From the NCBI RefSeq assembly GCF_002101335.1, contig NZ_CP020773.1, positions 1,364,001 to 1,428,000 on the forward strand: a stretch of 64,000 nucleotides of DNA. The letters run 5' to 3'. Under the pieces are notes generated by a model. The model did no database searches and had not been told where the DNA came from. It worked only from the letters and a program-made list of their open reading frames with translations. Made by a program: the position numbers and the translations under genes. The stretch's first letter is position 1. Every line of letters begins with the position of its first letter. Shown one piece after another: positions 44,830 through 57,342 of this stretch. Source of the stretch: Staphylococcus lutrae. GTDB taxonomy: Bacteria; Bacillota; Bacilli; Staphylococcales; Staphylococcaceae.

Positions 44830-46014
44830 ATGAAAGGTGCATTAGCTTGGCCTTTTTTAAGATTGTACATACTGGCACTTTTTTTCTTTAGTGCGAATGC
44901 CATTTTGAATGTGATGATTCCGTTACGGGGTCATGACTTAGGTGCAACCAATGCGACAATCGGTATCGTTATGGGCGCTTATATGTTGACGGCGATGCTT
45001 TTTCGGCCATGGGCAGGACAAGTCATTGCCAAGGTCGGTCCTATTAAAATATTAAGATGGATTTTACTCATTAATGGTGTTGCTTTAATTTTATATGGAT
45101 TTACAGGATTAGAAGGCTATTTTATTGCACGGGTTATGCAAGGGGTTTGTACAGCATTTTTCTCTATGTCTTTACAAATTGGGATTATTGATGCTTTACC
45201 TGAAGAGGACCGTTCACAAGGAATTTCTTTATATTCACTATTTTCATACATTCCAGGGATTATTGGTCCGATGATTGCGGTGGGGATTTGGAATTTGGAC
45301 AACTTGAGTTATTTTGCTTTGACGATGATCATCATTGCCGTAACAACGGGTATTGTAGGATTTAGTGCAACATTGCAACAAAGCCATGAGCCAGCGCCTT
45401 CTCAACCAGAAAAGATGCCTTATGGCCCTGTGACGGTGTTTTTACAACTCGTTAAAAACCCATTTCTATTTAAAGCAGGAACGATGATGTTAGTCGCTTC
45501 TATTGGGTTCGGTGCAGTAGCGACATTTATCGTTTTGTATGTCCAAACCTATCATGTTGGACACGCCAGCTTATTTTTAGCGATTCAGGCGATTACCGTC
45601 GTATTTGCACGTTTCTTTTTACGCCAATATATTCCATCAGATGGACGGTGGCATGTCCGCTTTATGCTGACTGTATTCGGCGCGTTGACGATAGCCCTTT
45701 TATTCATCGCGGTCGGTCTACATGTCGGAGCGTTTCTGTTGTATGTGAGTGCGATGATCATGGGACTTACACAAGCAATGGTGTACCCAACACTCACTTC
45801 ATTTTTAAGTTTCAAATTGCCTAAAGTGGGGCGTAATATGTTGTTAGGTTTGTTCATAGCGACAGCAGATTTAGGGGTGTCACTCGGAGCGGCATTGATG
45901 GGGCCTATCGCAGACTTGGTCGGCTATGCGCATATGTATCTCATTTGTGCGATGCTTATGGCGTTGACGACACTGATGAGTTTCGACCGAAGACCACAAT
46001 TTGTCGAGAAATAA
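44830..46014 (+). CDS. cntE: Staphylopine exporter CntE (MFS)
   Basis: 394-aa major facilitator with 12 membrane helices; exports newly made staphylopine. Seen: MFS motif near GAYMLTAMLFRPWAGQVIAK and the helix pair around IPGIIGPMIAVGIW. Last gene of the operon; a terminator follows about 120 bp later. Confidence 0.92.
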   Translation: MKGALAWPFLRLYILALFFFSANAILNVMIPLRGHDLGATNATIGIVMGAYMLTAMLFRPWAGQVIAKVGPIKILRWILLINGVALILYGFTGLEGYFIARVMQGVCTAFFSMSLQIGIIDALPEEDRSQGISLYSLFSYIPGIIGPMIAVGIWNLDNLSYFALTMIIIAVTTGIVGFSATLQQSHEPAPSQPEKMPYGPVTVFLQLVKNPFLFKAGTMMLVASIGFGAVATFIVLYVQTYHVGHASLFLAIQAITVVFARFFLRQYIPSDGRWHVRFMLTVFGALTIALLFIAVGLHVGAFLLYVSAMIMGLTQAMVYPTLTSFLSFKLPKVGRNMLLGLFIATADLGVSLGAALMGPIADLVGYAHMYLICAMLMALTTLMSFDRRPQFVEK

Positions 46015-46132
46015 ACATACAGTGCTACCAAGCAAGCTTAATACACGATGTGGCATATTGAATTCACAGGATTGAAACAAATTGACTGGAAAATGGCACA
46101 TGCATGCGTGCAATACGCGTCATTTTTTAAGA

Positions 46133-46179
46133 AGTGGGACGATGAAATCTTTGATAAAGAGATTTCTCTCCCACTTTTT
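46133..46179 (+). terminator. Terminator of the cnt operon
   Basis: GTGGGA and GAAATCT pair with AGATTTC and TCCCAC, followed by five T residues. The 200 bp after it up to the ABM gene show nothing else. Confidence 0.8.
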
Positions 46180-46379
46180 ATGATTTCTAATGGGCGGCTA
46201 TGATGCGCATAGGTAGGTAAGGCTATACATTGAATCACTTAGATTCAGGATAATATGTGCAGTTTGAGAAGGATGATCGACAAGGTGAAAAATGTGTGAC
46301 CTGTTTTGATTTGAAGAGGACAGTATTATCGAATGGCGTAAACGCTAAAGGGAATGGGGAATCAATACGATTGAATCAT

Positions 46380-46808
46380 CTACGCCATATCAAATTTAAT
46401 CTGATAGGACCATCTGATATTGATAGCATCACGATTTAACGTTTCTTGACATTGATCATGAATGTTTAAATAATTATCGGACTGTTGCCATACTTCAAAT
46501 TGACGGCGGGAACGCCATAGCGTCATGATGACATAATGGTTTTCAAGATTTAAAGGCCTTAATGCTCTCAATCCGATAAAACCATGTGTTTTGTTTAAAT
46601 ACGATGTCCTTCCTAGAAAACGTGTCTCGAAGTGGTGGCTTTGTGCGCGGTCTACTTTAATGTAATGTAATACACAAAAATGATGAGGAATGAGTTTGCC
46701 CATCGTTTCAATGGTTGTGTAAGTTTTTGTATCATTGTTTTTGTAAATTGTGACGGTGGCGTCGTTCACTTCGATTTGATAAAGTCGTTCTTTATGAGCG
46801 AGTAACAT
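46380..46808 (-). CDS. ABM-domain (dimeric ferredoxin-like) protein, TRAP/monooxygenase-like
   Basis: About 142 aa. The C-terminal half has the antibiotic-biosynthesis-monooxygenase pattern (GFIGLRALRPLNLENHYVIM, then a TLWRSRRQFEVWQQSDNY helix), shared with haem monooxygenases and the staphylococcal TRAP protein. The precise role is not decidable. Start set at 46808, which lies 8 nt after AAGGAGG. An upstream in-frame ATG at 46829 precedes that ribosome site and is rejected. Confidence 0.65.
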   Translation of the reverse strand: MLLAHKERLYQIEVNDATVTIYKNNDTKTYTTIETMGKLIPHHFCVLHYIKVDRAQSHHFETRFLGRTSYLNKTHGFIGLRALRPLNLENHYVIMTLWRSRRQFEVWQQSDNYLNIHDQCQETLNRDAINIRWSYQIKFDMA

Positions 46809-46829
46809 GCGGGATACCTCCTTATTCAT

Positions 46830-47135
46830 TAAACAATACCCGTTATTTTATGGGTTAATTCTACAAATTAAATTTATTTTGAATTGTATTTTTAAATTTT
46901 TTATAGATGAAATATATTTGAAAATAAATTAACAAAAATGTAAAGAAGGAGGGAAGATAGAAGAACGTGTTGTATGTATGACACAACGTGAAGAGTGGCA
47001 TCATAAAAACGAGGTTGAAAGAGGAAGAAGGGCGTCATACCCTTCTTATTAAGGGATACAGAGATATCATGTCTATCACTGCACCACTATCAAACGAGCG
47101 TTGTTAATGAAAAGGGGTCGTGTAAAAGTAGATTA
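46830..47135. other. Intergenic stretch between ABM gene and panE
   Basis: About 300 bp, AT-rich. One hairpin, AAGAAGGG/CCCTTCTT (47025-47047), lacks a T run. No gene or recognised site. Confidence 0.4.
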
Positions 47136-47984
47136 TCATGGTCGATAAGATAACAATGTATAAACGGTTTCTAAGTAAGGGGTGTCAAGTTGATGGGCTT
47201 GCGCACGTTGATAAATATAACCTTGTATCGCATCGACCTCTAAAGGTTGCTGATTGATGGTATCGTAATACATACTCGTTCCCATATCATCAGGATAGCC
47301 ATCGTAAATCGTCATAATTGAATCTACAAAATCGCCATCAAAATGAACGCCTTCTGCTCGCGCAACGGCTGCACCTTCTTTTAATAAGTTTCGACAGAGT
47401 TGGACCATCTTTACATTTTGGAGAACACGTGCCGTATCACGTCCTAACGCAGTGACGGTATTGATGCCGAGGTTGACGATTAATTTATACCAAATGGCAG
47501 TTTGAATATCTTGTTCTAAAACGAGTGTTAAAGGTGTTGATGAGAGCAATTGTGCCATCTGTTGGGTCGTTGCGTCCGCTTGCAGATGCAATTTGTAATC
47601 TCTGAAATGTGTGATGTGCGTGCCCTGTTTTTGACCGCTAATATAGACCACCGCTTGATAGGCACGATAATCTTGAAGGTATTTCAACATCCCATAACCA
47701 TTTTGAGCAAGTACGAGCGTCGTCTGAGTATGCGCCAGTCGTGGCAAATGGGGAAGAATGTCTTCCAATTGATGTGTTTTGACCGCAATAAAAATAAGGT
47801 CAAATGGCTGAGTGACTGCGTCTAGCGCTTTTACTTCAACTGAACGTACGGTATGATCTACACGATCTTCAAAAGTCAGTGCCTCATTGCGTCGACCGAG
47901 TAGTGTAACAGGATATTGATGAGAAAGCGCTACGGCGATAGCAGTGCCGACCGCTCCGGGACCTATCACAGCAATACGTGTCAT
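47136..47984 (-). CDS. panE: 2-dehydropantoate 2-reductase
   Basis: NADPH-dependent ketopantoate reductase giving pantoate for vitamin B5 synthesis. 282 aa. N-terminal Rossmann motif IAVIGPGAVGTAIAVALS (GxGxxG variant), a catalytic-domain Lys in IWYKLIVNLGINTVTAL, and a C-terminal helix block with the Glu/Asp region. Divergently transcribed from panBCD, sharing a 230-bp control region. Confidence 0.92.
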   Translation of the reverse strand: MTRIAVIGPGAVGTAIAVALSHQYPVTLLGRRNEALTFEDRVDHTVRSVEVKALDAVTQPFDLIFIAVKTHQLEDILPHLPRLAHTQTTLVLAQNGYGMLKYLQDYRAYQAVVYISGQKQGTHITHFRDYKLHLQADATTQQMAQLLSSTPLTLVLEQDIQTAIWYKLIVNLGINTVTALGRDTARVLQNVKMVQLCRNLLKEGAAVARAEGVHFDGDFVDSIMTIYDGYPDDMGTSMYYDTINQQPLEVDAIQGYIYQRAQAHQLDTPYLETVYTLLSYRP

Positions 47985-48217
47985 TTTATACCACCTTTCT
48001 TTCCAAAATATTTGTTTCAGTCATTGATATGCTTTAATGTATTATGTTTCTGAAAAGTTGTAAAGTAAAGATAAGAATGCTTGAAATAGTGGATGAATCG
48101 ATTGTTCAAATATTTTTCATAAATCGAGTCATCATTCGATAAAAATATTAAAAATCAATGGAAAATGCAGGTGACTTGATTTACTATTGATATATTAAAA
48201 ATTAAAGGGTGAATGAA

Positions 48218-50267
<2,050 letters not shown>

Positions 50268-50295
50268 AAGCCATAATAAAGTGGACGATTTGTTG

Positions 50296-50338
50296 AACTG
50301 CGGTTCCCAATGATTACATTGGGCGCCGCAGTTTTTTG
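50296..50338 (+). terminator. Terminator of panBCD
   Basis: ACTGCGG pairs with CCGCAGT and CCCAAT with ATTGGG inside, then six T residues. Confidence 0.9.
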
Positions 50339-50523
50339 ACATTCTGAGTCTATTCCTGAAAATGAAGTGACAGTCATTAAGTATTTTTATAATCATTCAT
50401 TCTTTACATGATAAAAATTCAAGTCGTGTTGAGAATCAGAAATCAAGCTACAAATAAAAGGAACATTCTAATTTAAGGGTTTCAGCCCCTTTTAGGATTT
50501 AATGAAAGGCTTATCGTTGAAAG

Positions 50524-50556
50524 AAAAACCACGCGTGTTGATGGGTGGTTTTTTTA
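50524..50556. terminator. Second terminator, end of the CHAP gene side
   Basis: AAAAACCAC pairs with GTGGTTTTT, with A and T runs on either side, so it can work on both strands; it likely ends the essH-like gene from the right. Confidence 0.7.
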
Positions 50557-50626
50557 ATCGAGAAAAATAGGTTAGCAGTGACATCTTGATTTAGTTCACT
50601 TTTTGTTGCGTTTTAAATGTGTATGT

Positions 50627-51505
50627 TTAATGAATGTAATGATATAAATGGACAGCGCTCGCTGGAATTGTCCGTGTCGATGTAATATATGGCGCAATGT
50701 AATTCATTTCTGAAATGAGGATGCTGCCGTCTAAATTCACACGTTCTACATAAGCAACATGGCCATAAGGACCTTCATTGTTTTGTAGGATTGTACCGAC
50801 TTCTGGCGTGTGATTGACTGTAAAGCCTTCACTCAAAGCTTTTGCGACCCAATAATGTGCATCTCCCCAAAACGTGCTGATCATTTTACCCGCTTGAGCC
50901 CGTTTGCTGAAGACGTACCATGTACATTGTCCCGGAGTATAAAGATTGTTTTTATCTGTATAAATCGGTTGGTCGATAATTTTACCATTTCCTAAAGCAA
51001 GTGGTTTGCCATCCTCTGTAAGTGCTTCTTCGTTAAAGTGAAGCAATTGTAATTCTTTGAACAAAGTATCTGTATTGATTGTTGTAATCAAACCTTGATC
51101 ATCTTTTTTGAATGCCTTCGTTCGAAGTGCGTCTGTAGAATGGGGCGCGTCAACGTTTGGTAAAGACGGTGGCGCTGTAATAGGTGCCGTGTTTTGAGAT
51201 ACGGGTTTTTCTACAGTGCGATGAATAGCAGGTGTTGCAGGCTGATACGTTGCTTGATTTTGAGCATTATTGCTTGCAAAGCCTGTGGTGTTTGTATTTC
51301 CAGGATTTTCGTATGTATTCCAAGTTGGCTTTTGAGTGCCATAATAATAAGTGTAATACCCGTTGCTATGAATATGAAAAGTCGCATTCGGATGGGCTTT
51401 TTGATCGTCTTTTAATGATGCGTAGGCGGTTGCATCAGTTAAGCTTGTTCCAAATACGATTAACGCAGAGAAAAATGTAACAAAATTAAAATTCCTTTTC
51501 ACCAT
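50627..51505 (-). CDS. essH: CHAP-domain peptidoglycan hydrolase, EssH-like
   Basis: About 292 aa secreted protein: signal peptide (FVTFFSALIVFGTSL ... AYAS), a Tyr/Asn/Thr-rich linker, then a C-terminal CHAP amidase/endopeptidase with Cys in TPGQCTWYVFSKRA and His in YGHVAYVERV. In S. aureus a CHAP enzyme (EssH) next to esxA opens the wall for type VII secretion; position here is the same, divergent from esxA. Symbol assigned by position and domain. ATG 51505 begins the signal peptide. Confidence 0.75.
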   Translation of the reverse strand: MVKRNFNFVTFFSALIVFGTSLTDATAYASLKDDQKAHPNATFHIHSNGYYTYYYGTQKPTWNTYENPGNTNTTGFASNNAQNQATYQPATPAIHRTVEKPVSQNTAPITAPPSLPNVDAPHSTDALRTKAFKKDDQGLITTINTDTLFKELQLLHFNEEALTEDGKPLALGNGKIIDQPIYTDKNNLYTPGQCTWYVFSKRAQAGKMISTFWGDAHYWVAKALSEGFTVNHTPEVGTILQNNEGPYGHVAYVERVNLDGSILISEMNYIAPYITSTRTIPASAVHLYHYIH

Positions 51506-51803
51506 ATTGCACCACAATTCCTTATTTTTTAATTTAATGTCAGTATACACAATAATTATAGAAAGTTAAATATCAATTTAAGACATATTCAAAATAATTA
51601 ATTGTTTGGAAGTTATAATGCTTCATAATATAGCTTATTCATGATTGTAAGTTTAAAAAAATTGAGTAAATTTTAAATTTGCTATTTACTTATTGCTGAT
51701 TTTTATGTAACTTTAAAATGAAGATTAAGTATAAATATTAGTAAATCTTCTGCTTTTTGATTTTTGACAATAGTATTATGAAATTATTTAGGAGGTTGTT
51801 TTT

Positions 51804-52097
51804 ATGGTAATGATTAGAATGAGTCCTGAAGAAATTAGAACAAAATCTCAAGTTTATGGAAATGGTTCAGAACAGATTCACCAAATCTTATCTGAGTTGA
51901 CACGTGCGCAAGGTGAAATTGCATCTAACTGGGAAGGGCAAGCTTTCAATCGTTTTGAAGAGCAATTCCAACAACTTACGCCTAAAGTAGAGAAATTTGC
52001 GCAATTACTTGAAGAAATTAAACAACAATTGAATAGTACGGCTGATGCAGTTCAAGAGCAAGATCAACAATTATCTAATAACTTTGGTCTACATTAA
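51804..52097 (+). CDS. esxA: Type VII secreted WXG100 protein EsxA
   Basis: 97 aa, nearly identical to S. aureus EsxA by eye: MSPEEIR start, WXG turn SNWEGQAF at 43-45 and C-terminal [20 protein letters not shown]. Forms a helical hairpin dimer secreted by EssC. Ribosome site AGGAGG. A terminator separates it from esaA, so it is probably made in excess. Confidence 0.96.
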   Translation: MVMIRMSPEEIRTKSQVYGNGSEQIHQILSELTRAQGEIASNWEGQAFNRFEEQFQQLTPKVEKFAQLLEEIKQQLNSTADAVQEQDQQLSNNFGLH

Positions 52098-52184
52098 CAT
52101 GCAGTACATGGTTGATAGGTGTGAATTTTAGTACAACAAGTTTTGTTAAAAGTCATCGCACATTTATATCTATCAACAGTTTTT

Positions 52185-52236
52185 AAGTGAGACATAGATC
52201 AAATCCAATATTTGAAATTTGTCTCACTTTTTATTT
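52185..52236 (+). terminator. Terminator/attenuator between esxA and esaA
   Basis: AAGTGAGACA pairs with TGTCTCACTT, with an inner CAAAT/ATTTG stem, followed by a T-rich tail. Some read-through must feed esaA unless esaA has its own promoter. Confidence 0.8.
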
Positions 52237-52270
52237 TTTATCATAGGGGAAACGAGAGGAAACAACGAGA

Positions 52271-55200
52271 ATGAAGAAGAAAAAATGGATTATCAGTGCG
52301 TTAACGCTTTTTATATTAGTGTCTTTCATTTTTGCGCTATTCACCTTGACGCAAAATAAGGAAACACAACAAAACATCGATAATGCGAGCAAGAAAAGTG
52401 AAAATAAAAGTGTCAAAATTGCAGTAGTCAATGAGGACCAACCGACGCTATATAACGGGAGTAAAGTGGAACTTGGAAAACCTTTTGTCAAGATGCTTTC
52501 TCATGAAGGGAAACACGATTTTGAGACGGTATCACGTCAAGTCGCAGAGAATGGATTGAAAAATGGACAATATCAAGTCATGGTCGTGATTCCTCAAAAC
52601 TTCTCGAAGCTCGCGATGCAACTTGATGAGAAATCGCCATCTCAAATGACATTACAATATAAAACCGCTGTAGGACAAAAAGAAAATGTCGCACGAGAAA
52701 CTGAAAAAGTCGTTAGTGATATTTTAAGCCGATTTAACGAACGTCTGACTCAGATATATTTCTCAAGTATTATAGACAATTTACATCATGCACAAAAAAA
52801 TGTGGATGAAATGATGACGCGACAAGGTCAAGTGGATCAGCGTTTTGCTAATTATTTAGTAAACCCTTTAAACGATTTCCCAAAATTTCTTACCGATTTA
52901 ATCGTACATTCTATTTCAGCAAATAATGATATTACCACCTGGATTCAAGAATACAATCACTCATTACTCAATGCAGATGAGAAAGCTTTCCAATTACCTC
53001 CAAATGAGAAGGTCTCACAATTAGTGAATGATCAACAAGAAACGTTTGGAAAATACGTATCGCTTTTTGAAAAAACGATTGATGATTATCAAACACAAAA
53101 AGACAATGTTCATTTAACAAACTATATTCAACAATTGCAATCAGCAGATGAGCACTTAAAACAATATCAAACCGCAAGTGATATAACGAGAGATACATAC
53201 GAAGTGGCGTTCAAATCACATTTAGAAGAGATGAAAAAAGACGTTGAATCTGAGGAATCACCGTTTACAGAAGCCATGATTGAAGAATATCGACAAAAGC
53301 TCACTGAATCGATGAAACAACAGTTATCAGAAAACCCAGAATTGAAAGATGCGCTTTCACAAATGCAGGATCAGAACAAGCAGTTGCGGAATCAAATCGT
53401 TGAGAATATGGTAGCGACCATTCAAAAAGATTCGACGCAACAAAACGATCGGTACATTGCCGACTTGACGCGTGAAGATTTAACGAAAATAGGTCTCAGC
53501 GATGGCAAAGTGAAAGAATACCAAAAAATATTAACAGAATTAAACGACTTTAAGCGCAGTTATAATGATGCACATCCTGACAGCCCCATCGCACAAGCGC
53601 CGTATCATGGAGAATTAACTGCGGATGATACTTCTTCATTAACGTCGAAAGGTGTGCAATTTGAACGTAAAGAAACGATTCAAAGTAAAGATATCAATCA
53701 GCTTTCAGTCGCGGTAGATAAAAACTTTGATTTTGATGGTGAAATTAAAGTCAACAACAAAACATATGAGATTAAAAATCAAGAGATCCCACTTGATACC
53801 GATAAAAAGTCATTTGAAGTCGAAGTGAGGGGAACGGCTAAATTAAAAACAGATGAAAGTGCTAAAGCATCATTTCTTGAAAATAAATCATTACACTTGC
53901 AACTTGTTTTTGGGTCAGCCAAACAATCAGGCGCGAATTCGAATAATACTGACAATAAAGATGATGTCAGTATTGTAGATGTTTCAATTTATCACCATTT
54001 GGAAGGTCGATTAATCCATGCGGATGTAAATGAACAATTGCGGGCTTTAGATCAATTTGACAGTCAATATCGTATTTATCAAAGTCAACATCTAACACCA
54101 AAAGCACCAGAAATCAATAATGATGCGATTGTTAAAATGCTTGTTGATGAAGTAGTGAATGACATGACCACATTTAAAGCGGATAAATCCACATTATTGA
54201 AACGGATTGATGAATTAGAACAATCTTCAAAAGCATTGATTGATGATATGGTGAACGGTCAAACGTCACTAATAGATAATCAAAACATGTTGAGTGAACT
54301 CATTCAAGAACTAGAGGAGACACACCAAAAAATTCAGGAAAACCCTGAAAAACCCAAAGTGGATAGCGAAAAAGAAGAATCGTTTGTCACACTCTCAACA
54401 AAGATGGATTCAGATATTCAAAATTTATCCGAAAAAAGTATACAGCTTTTAAGTGACAGTCAAAAGTCAAAAGAGACTGCGAACACAGTGAGTGATGAAC
54501 TTAACCAACTTGATAAAAATGTCAATCAATTGCATGCGAGTGGCCGAACATTAGGTGAACGTGCCAATGCAATTCATCGAGATATGACGAATAATGCAAA
54601 GCAAAACAGTTTATTTGCAGACCATTTCGCAGAGGTTTTGAAACGCTCTAAAGACGGAGATAAGCAAAACGAAGCTTTAAAAGCATTTATGAGTCACCCT
54701 ATTCAAAAGAAAAACCTTGAAAATGTATTAGCAAATAGTGATGAGAAAAATATCATTTCGCCAAGTATTTTCGTGTTATTAATGTATGTGCTCTCAATGA
54801 TGACTGCATATGTGATATACAGCTATGAACGTGCAAAAGGTCAAATACATTTCATTAAAAATGATTTTGGTCAGCATAATAAAATGTGGAATCACGTCAT
54901 TACAACCGGGATTATTTCTAGTGTGGCAATCATAGAAGGCCTAATCGTCGGTCTCATTGCAATGAAGCAATTTGATGTTTTAGACGGTTATCGTTTGAAG
55001 TTTGTATTGATGGTGCTCTTAACGATGTGTGCATTGATATTAGTGAATACGTATTTATTGAGACAACTTCGTACAATCGGCTTGATGGTGATGTTTGCTG
55101 TCTTAGCAATTTACTTTGTTGCAATGAATCAATTAGGGACAAATCCAACACAAACGACATTAGGTAAAATTTCACCATTATCGTATATCGATGCCGCGTT

Positions 55201-55324
55201 CTTTAATTTCTTGAACAGCGAACAATCGGCAGTATTTGTTATCGGCCTGCTTTTTGTTATTGTAATTATCGGCTTTTTACTCAATTTAGTCGTTAGACCG
55301 TTAACGAAAGTGAGACTGTTCTAA
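52271..55324 (+). CDS. esaA: Type VII secretion protein EsaA
   Basis: 1017 aa polytopic membrane protein of the secretion machine. N-terminal helix (WIISALTLFILVSFIFALF), a very large extracellular, coiled-coil-rich domain (about 30-830) and five C-terminal helices. Length is close to S. aureus EsaA. Its stop overlaps the essA ATG (TAATG). Confidence 0.93.
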   Translation: MKKKKWIISALTLFILVSFIFALFTLTQNKETQQNIDNASKKSENKSVKIAVVNEDQPTLYNGSKVELGKPFVKMLSHEGKHDFETVSRQVAENGLKNGQYQVMVVIPQNFSKLAMQLDEKSPSQMTLQYKTAVGQKENVARETEKVVSDILSRFNERLTQIYFSSIIDNLHHAQKNVDEMMTRQGQVDQRFANYLVNPLNDFPKFLTDLIVHSISANNDITTWIQEYNHSLLNADEKAFQLPPNEKVSQLVNDQQETFGKYVSLFEKTIDDYQTQKDNVHLTNYIQQLQSADEHLKQYQTASDITRDTYEVAFKSHLEEMKKDVESEESPFTEAMIEEYRQKLTESMKQQLSENPELKDALSQMQDQNKQLRNQIVENMVATIQKDSTQQNDRYIADLTREDLTKIGLSDGKVKEYQKILTELNDFKRSYNDAHPDSPIAQAPYHGELTADDTSSLTSKGVQFERKETIQSKDINQLSVAVDKNFDFDGEIKVNNKTYEIKNQEIPLDTDKKSFEVEVRGTAKLKTDESAKASFLENKSLHLQLVFGSAKQSGANSNNTDNKDDVSIVDVSIYHHLEGRLIHADVNEQLRALDQFDSQYRIYQSQHLTPKAPEINNDAIVKMLVDEVVNDMTTFKADKSTLLKRIDELEQSSKALIDDMVNGQTSLIDNQNMLSELIQELEETHQKIQENPEKPKVDSEKEESFVTLSTKMDSDIQNLSEKSIQLLSDSQKSKETANTVSDELNQLDKNVNQLHASGRTLGERANAIHRDMTNNAKQNSLFADHFAEVLKRSKDGDKQNEALKAFMSHPIQKKNLENVLANSDEKNIISPSIFVLLMYVLSMMTAYVIYSYERAKGQIHFIKNDFGQHNKMWNHVITTGIISSVAIIEGLIVGLIAMKQFDVLDGYRLKFVLMVLLTMCALILVNTYLLRQLRTIGLMVMFAVLAIYFVAMNQLGTNPTQTTLGKISPLSYIDAAFFNFLNSEQSAVFVIGLLFVIVIIGFLLNLVVRPLTKVRLF

Positions 55325-55761
55325 TGTTAGTGGAAAGTTTATTGGGACTGACTTTAATCGGTACGTCTGTAAACAACGGCGGTTTAGAAATACAAGTCGA
55401 TCAGGAAACGGAAGAGAACGTAAATCAAGATTTAAATCAATACGATACACCACTGTTCAATCAAGAGAGTGAAACCCTCAATACAGAAATCAAAAATAAG
55501 AAAGATGCGCGTGAAAAACAGATAAAACAAGCGATGTTCAACGACAACGAGCGACCCTCTTCCCAAGTTGTGGATACAAAACGCGCATTATTCGAGTCAA
55601 AAGAGGACAAGGCAACAACCAAGGCCCCATACATTCAACAAGATCAAGAGAAAAATATTTTACCCTACTTTTTGATGAGTATAGGGGCGCTGCTTACAAT
55701 AGGATTTGCCGTATTAACGATATCAAAATGGAGAAAGCGTGAGAAACATGATGCAACATAA
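55324..55761 (+). CDS. essA: Type VII secretion protein EssA
   Basis: 145 aa: a short hydrophobic N-terminus, a charged extracellular stretch, and one C-terminal membrane helix (ILPYFLMSIGALLTIGFAVL). Position between esaA and esaB defines it. Overlaps esaB by 14 bp. Confidence 0.88.
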   Translation: MLVESLLGLTLIGTSVNNGGLEIQVDQETEENVNQDLNQYDTPLFNQESETLNTEIKNKKDAREKQIKQAMFNDNERPSSQVVDTKRALFESKEDKATTKAPYIQQDQEKNILPYFLMSIGALLTIGFAVLTISKWRKREKHDAT

Positions 55762-55990
55762 ACGCGTGACCGTTGATTTTTCAAACTTTAACAAAGGGAC
55801 ATACGATCTAGCTTTACCTGTGTTGATGCCAATGAAAACGTTAATCCCTTTAATTATGGAAAGTTTGGATATCGAACTCACGAGACCCCCAGAATATGTC
55901 AAAGTGACCACAAAACATCACTTGCTTGTTGAAAATGACAGGCTGATTGATTTTCAAATTGCTGATGGTGATATTTTAAAAATGATTTAG
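55748..55990 (+). CDS. esaB: Type VII accessory protein EsaB (ubiquitin-like)
   Basis: About 80 aa, YukD/ubiquitin fold: KRVTVDFSNFNKGTYDLALP, then LLVENDRLIDFQIADGDILK, matching S. aureus EsaB. The ATG at 55748 gives the usual length; other ATGs at 55751 and 55739(GTG) are open. Cytosolic and needed for secretion. Confidence 0.9.
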   Translation: MMQHKRVTVDFSNFNKGTYDLALPVLMPMKTLIPLIMESLDIELTRPPEYVKVTTKHHLLVENDRLIDFQIADGDILKMI

Positions 55991-56002
55991 GAGGCGACAC
56001 CA

Positions 56003-57319
56003 GTGTTTGAAAAGAATTTTGAAGCATTAAAGGATTTAGAGACTGATTTAATATCTGAACAGGACACGCGTGCGTATTTAAGAGACATTCCTAAATCCGC
56101 CGTTAAGCCTGAACATTATCATTTGATTTATTTATTAGAACAACGCGTGATGTATTTTTTAGATGGAGAAGTCACAGAGCTTCATGACCGTTTCCAGGTC
56201 AATTATCATCTTCACGAAAATGTGGTGACGTACGATAAGATCAAACAATTATCGACGAACGAAAAATTACGTTATTTATTAAATATTGCCAAGTTAGATG
56301 AATTGCAAAACACGCGTTATACGTACCAATTAGAGCCGAGTGAATTGCATTTTACGAAAAATGGGTTACCGCTATTAAAGACACGAGGCATACGTCATGT
56401 CATAGAACCTTTACCGTACACAGAAGAGGCGTTTTTAACCCGTTATAAAGCATTAATTATAGCGGCATTCAATGACAAAGTGCAGTTTGAAACTTTAGTT
56501 GAAGGGCATCTTGCACTTTATAAAGGCACACCCTTCGATCAACAAATTGTTCAAGCGAAGACATTGCAAAATTTAAAAGAAATACTGCAACATCACTATA
56601 ATCAACAAGAAGAAAAATACAAACAGCATTATACGTATGTTCAAAAGAAACGCCACGCATTATATAAATGGGGAAGCGTAGTCGCTACGACATTAAGTCT
56701 CGTACTACTCGCATTTCTGGCATACATGTATTTATCAGTGATGAAGTACGATGCACAAGTACAAGCAGGTTACCAGTCATTTATTAAAGAAGATTACACC
56801 CAGGTGCTAAATGATTATGAGGATTTAGATGCCAAAAAATTAGATCAAGTCGCTTTATATGCATACGCTAAAAGCTACGTCGAAACGAATAAACAAGGGC
56901 TTGAAAAGGATAATAAAAATAATGTACTCAATCATATTACACCGACGGCCAACAAAGATTATTTATTATATTGGGTTGTTTTGGGTCAAGGGGATATCGA
57001 TGAGGCGTTGAATATCAGCACATATCTTGAAGATAATGATTTAACGAAGTTGGCATTAATCAATAAGTTAAACGATATTAAAAATAATCCAAAACTTTCT
57101 TCTGAAAAAAGAAGTGAAGAGACAAAGAAATACAATGATAGACTGCAAGATATTTTAGACAAAGAAAAAGAAGTGAAGAACGAGAAAGAGAAAGAAAAAG
57201 AAGCATCCGCTCAAAAAAATAACGAACGCCTAAAACAACAAGAAGAAAATGAGAAAAAACAAAAAGAACAAGCCCAAAAAGATCGTGAAAAGCGTCAAGA
57301 AGCGGAAAGAAAAAATTAA
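56003..57319 (+). CDS. essB: Type VII secretion protein EssB (pseudokinase)
   Basis: 438 aa. Cytosolic N-terminal pseudokinase domain (1-215), a single membrane helix (GSVVATTLSLVLLAFLAYM, about 224-242), extracellular TPR-like domain and a highly charged Lys/Glu/Gln C-terminal tail. GTG start after AGGAGG. Same order as in S. aureus. Confidence 0.93.
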   Translation: MFEKNFEALKDLETDLISEQDTRAYLRDIPKSAVKPEHYHLIYLLEQRVMYFLDGEVTELHDRFQVNYHLHENVVTYDKIKQLSTNEKLRYLLNIAKLDELQNTRYTYQLEPSELHFTKNGLPLLKTRGIRHVIEPLPYTEEAFLTRYKALIIAAFNDKVQFETLVEGHLALYKGTPFDQQIVQAKTLQNLKEILQHHYNQQEEKYKQHYTYVQKKRHALYKWGSVVATTLSLVLLAFLAYMYLSVMKYDAQVQAGYQSFIKEDYTQVLNDYEDLDAKKLDQVALYAYAKSYVETNKQGLEKDNKNNVLNHITPTANKDYLLYWVVLGQGDIDEALNISTYLEDNDLTKLALINKLNDIKNNPKLSSEKRSEETKKYNDRLQDILDKEKEVKNEKEKEKEASAQKNNERLKQQEENEKKQKEQAQKDREKRQEAERKN

Positions 57320-57342
57320 TCGATAAGAACTGAGGAACTTCT

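Noticed and set aside
46257..46439. 60-codon plus-strand ORF near the ABM gene
   Set aside because: It overlaps the ABM gene antisense and has no ribosome site.
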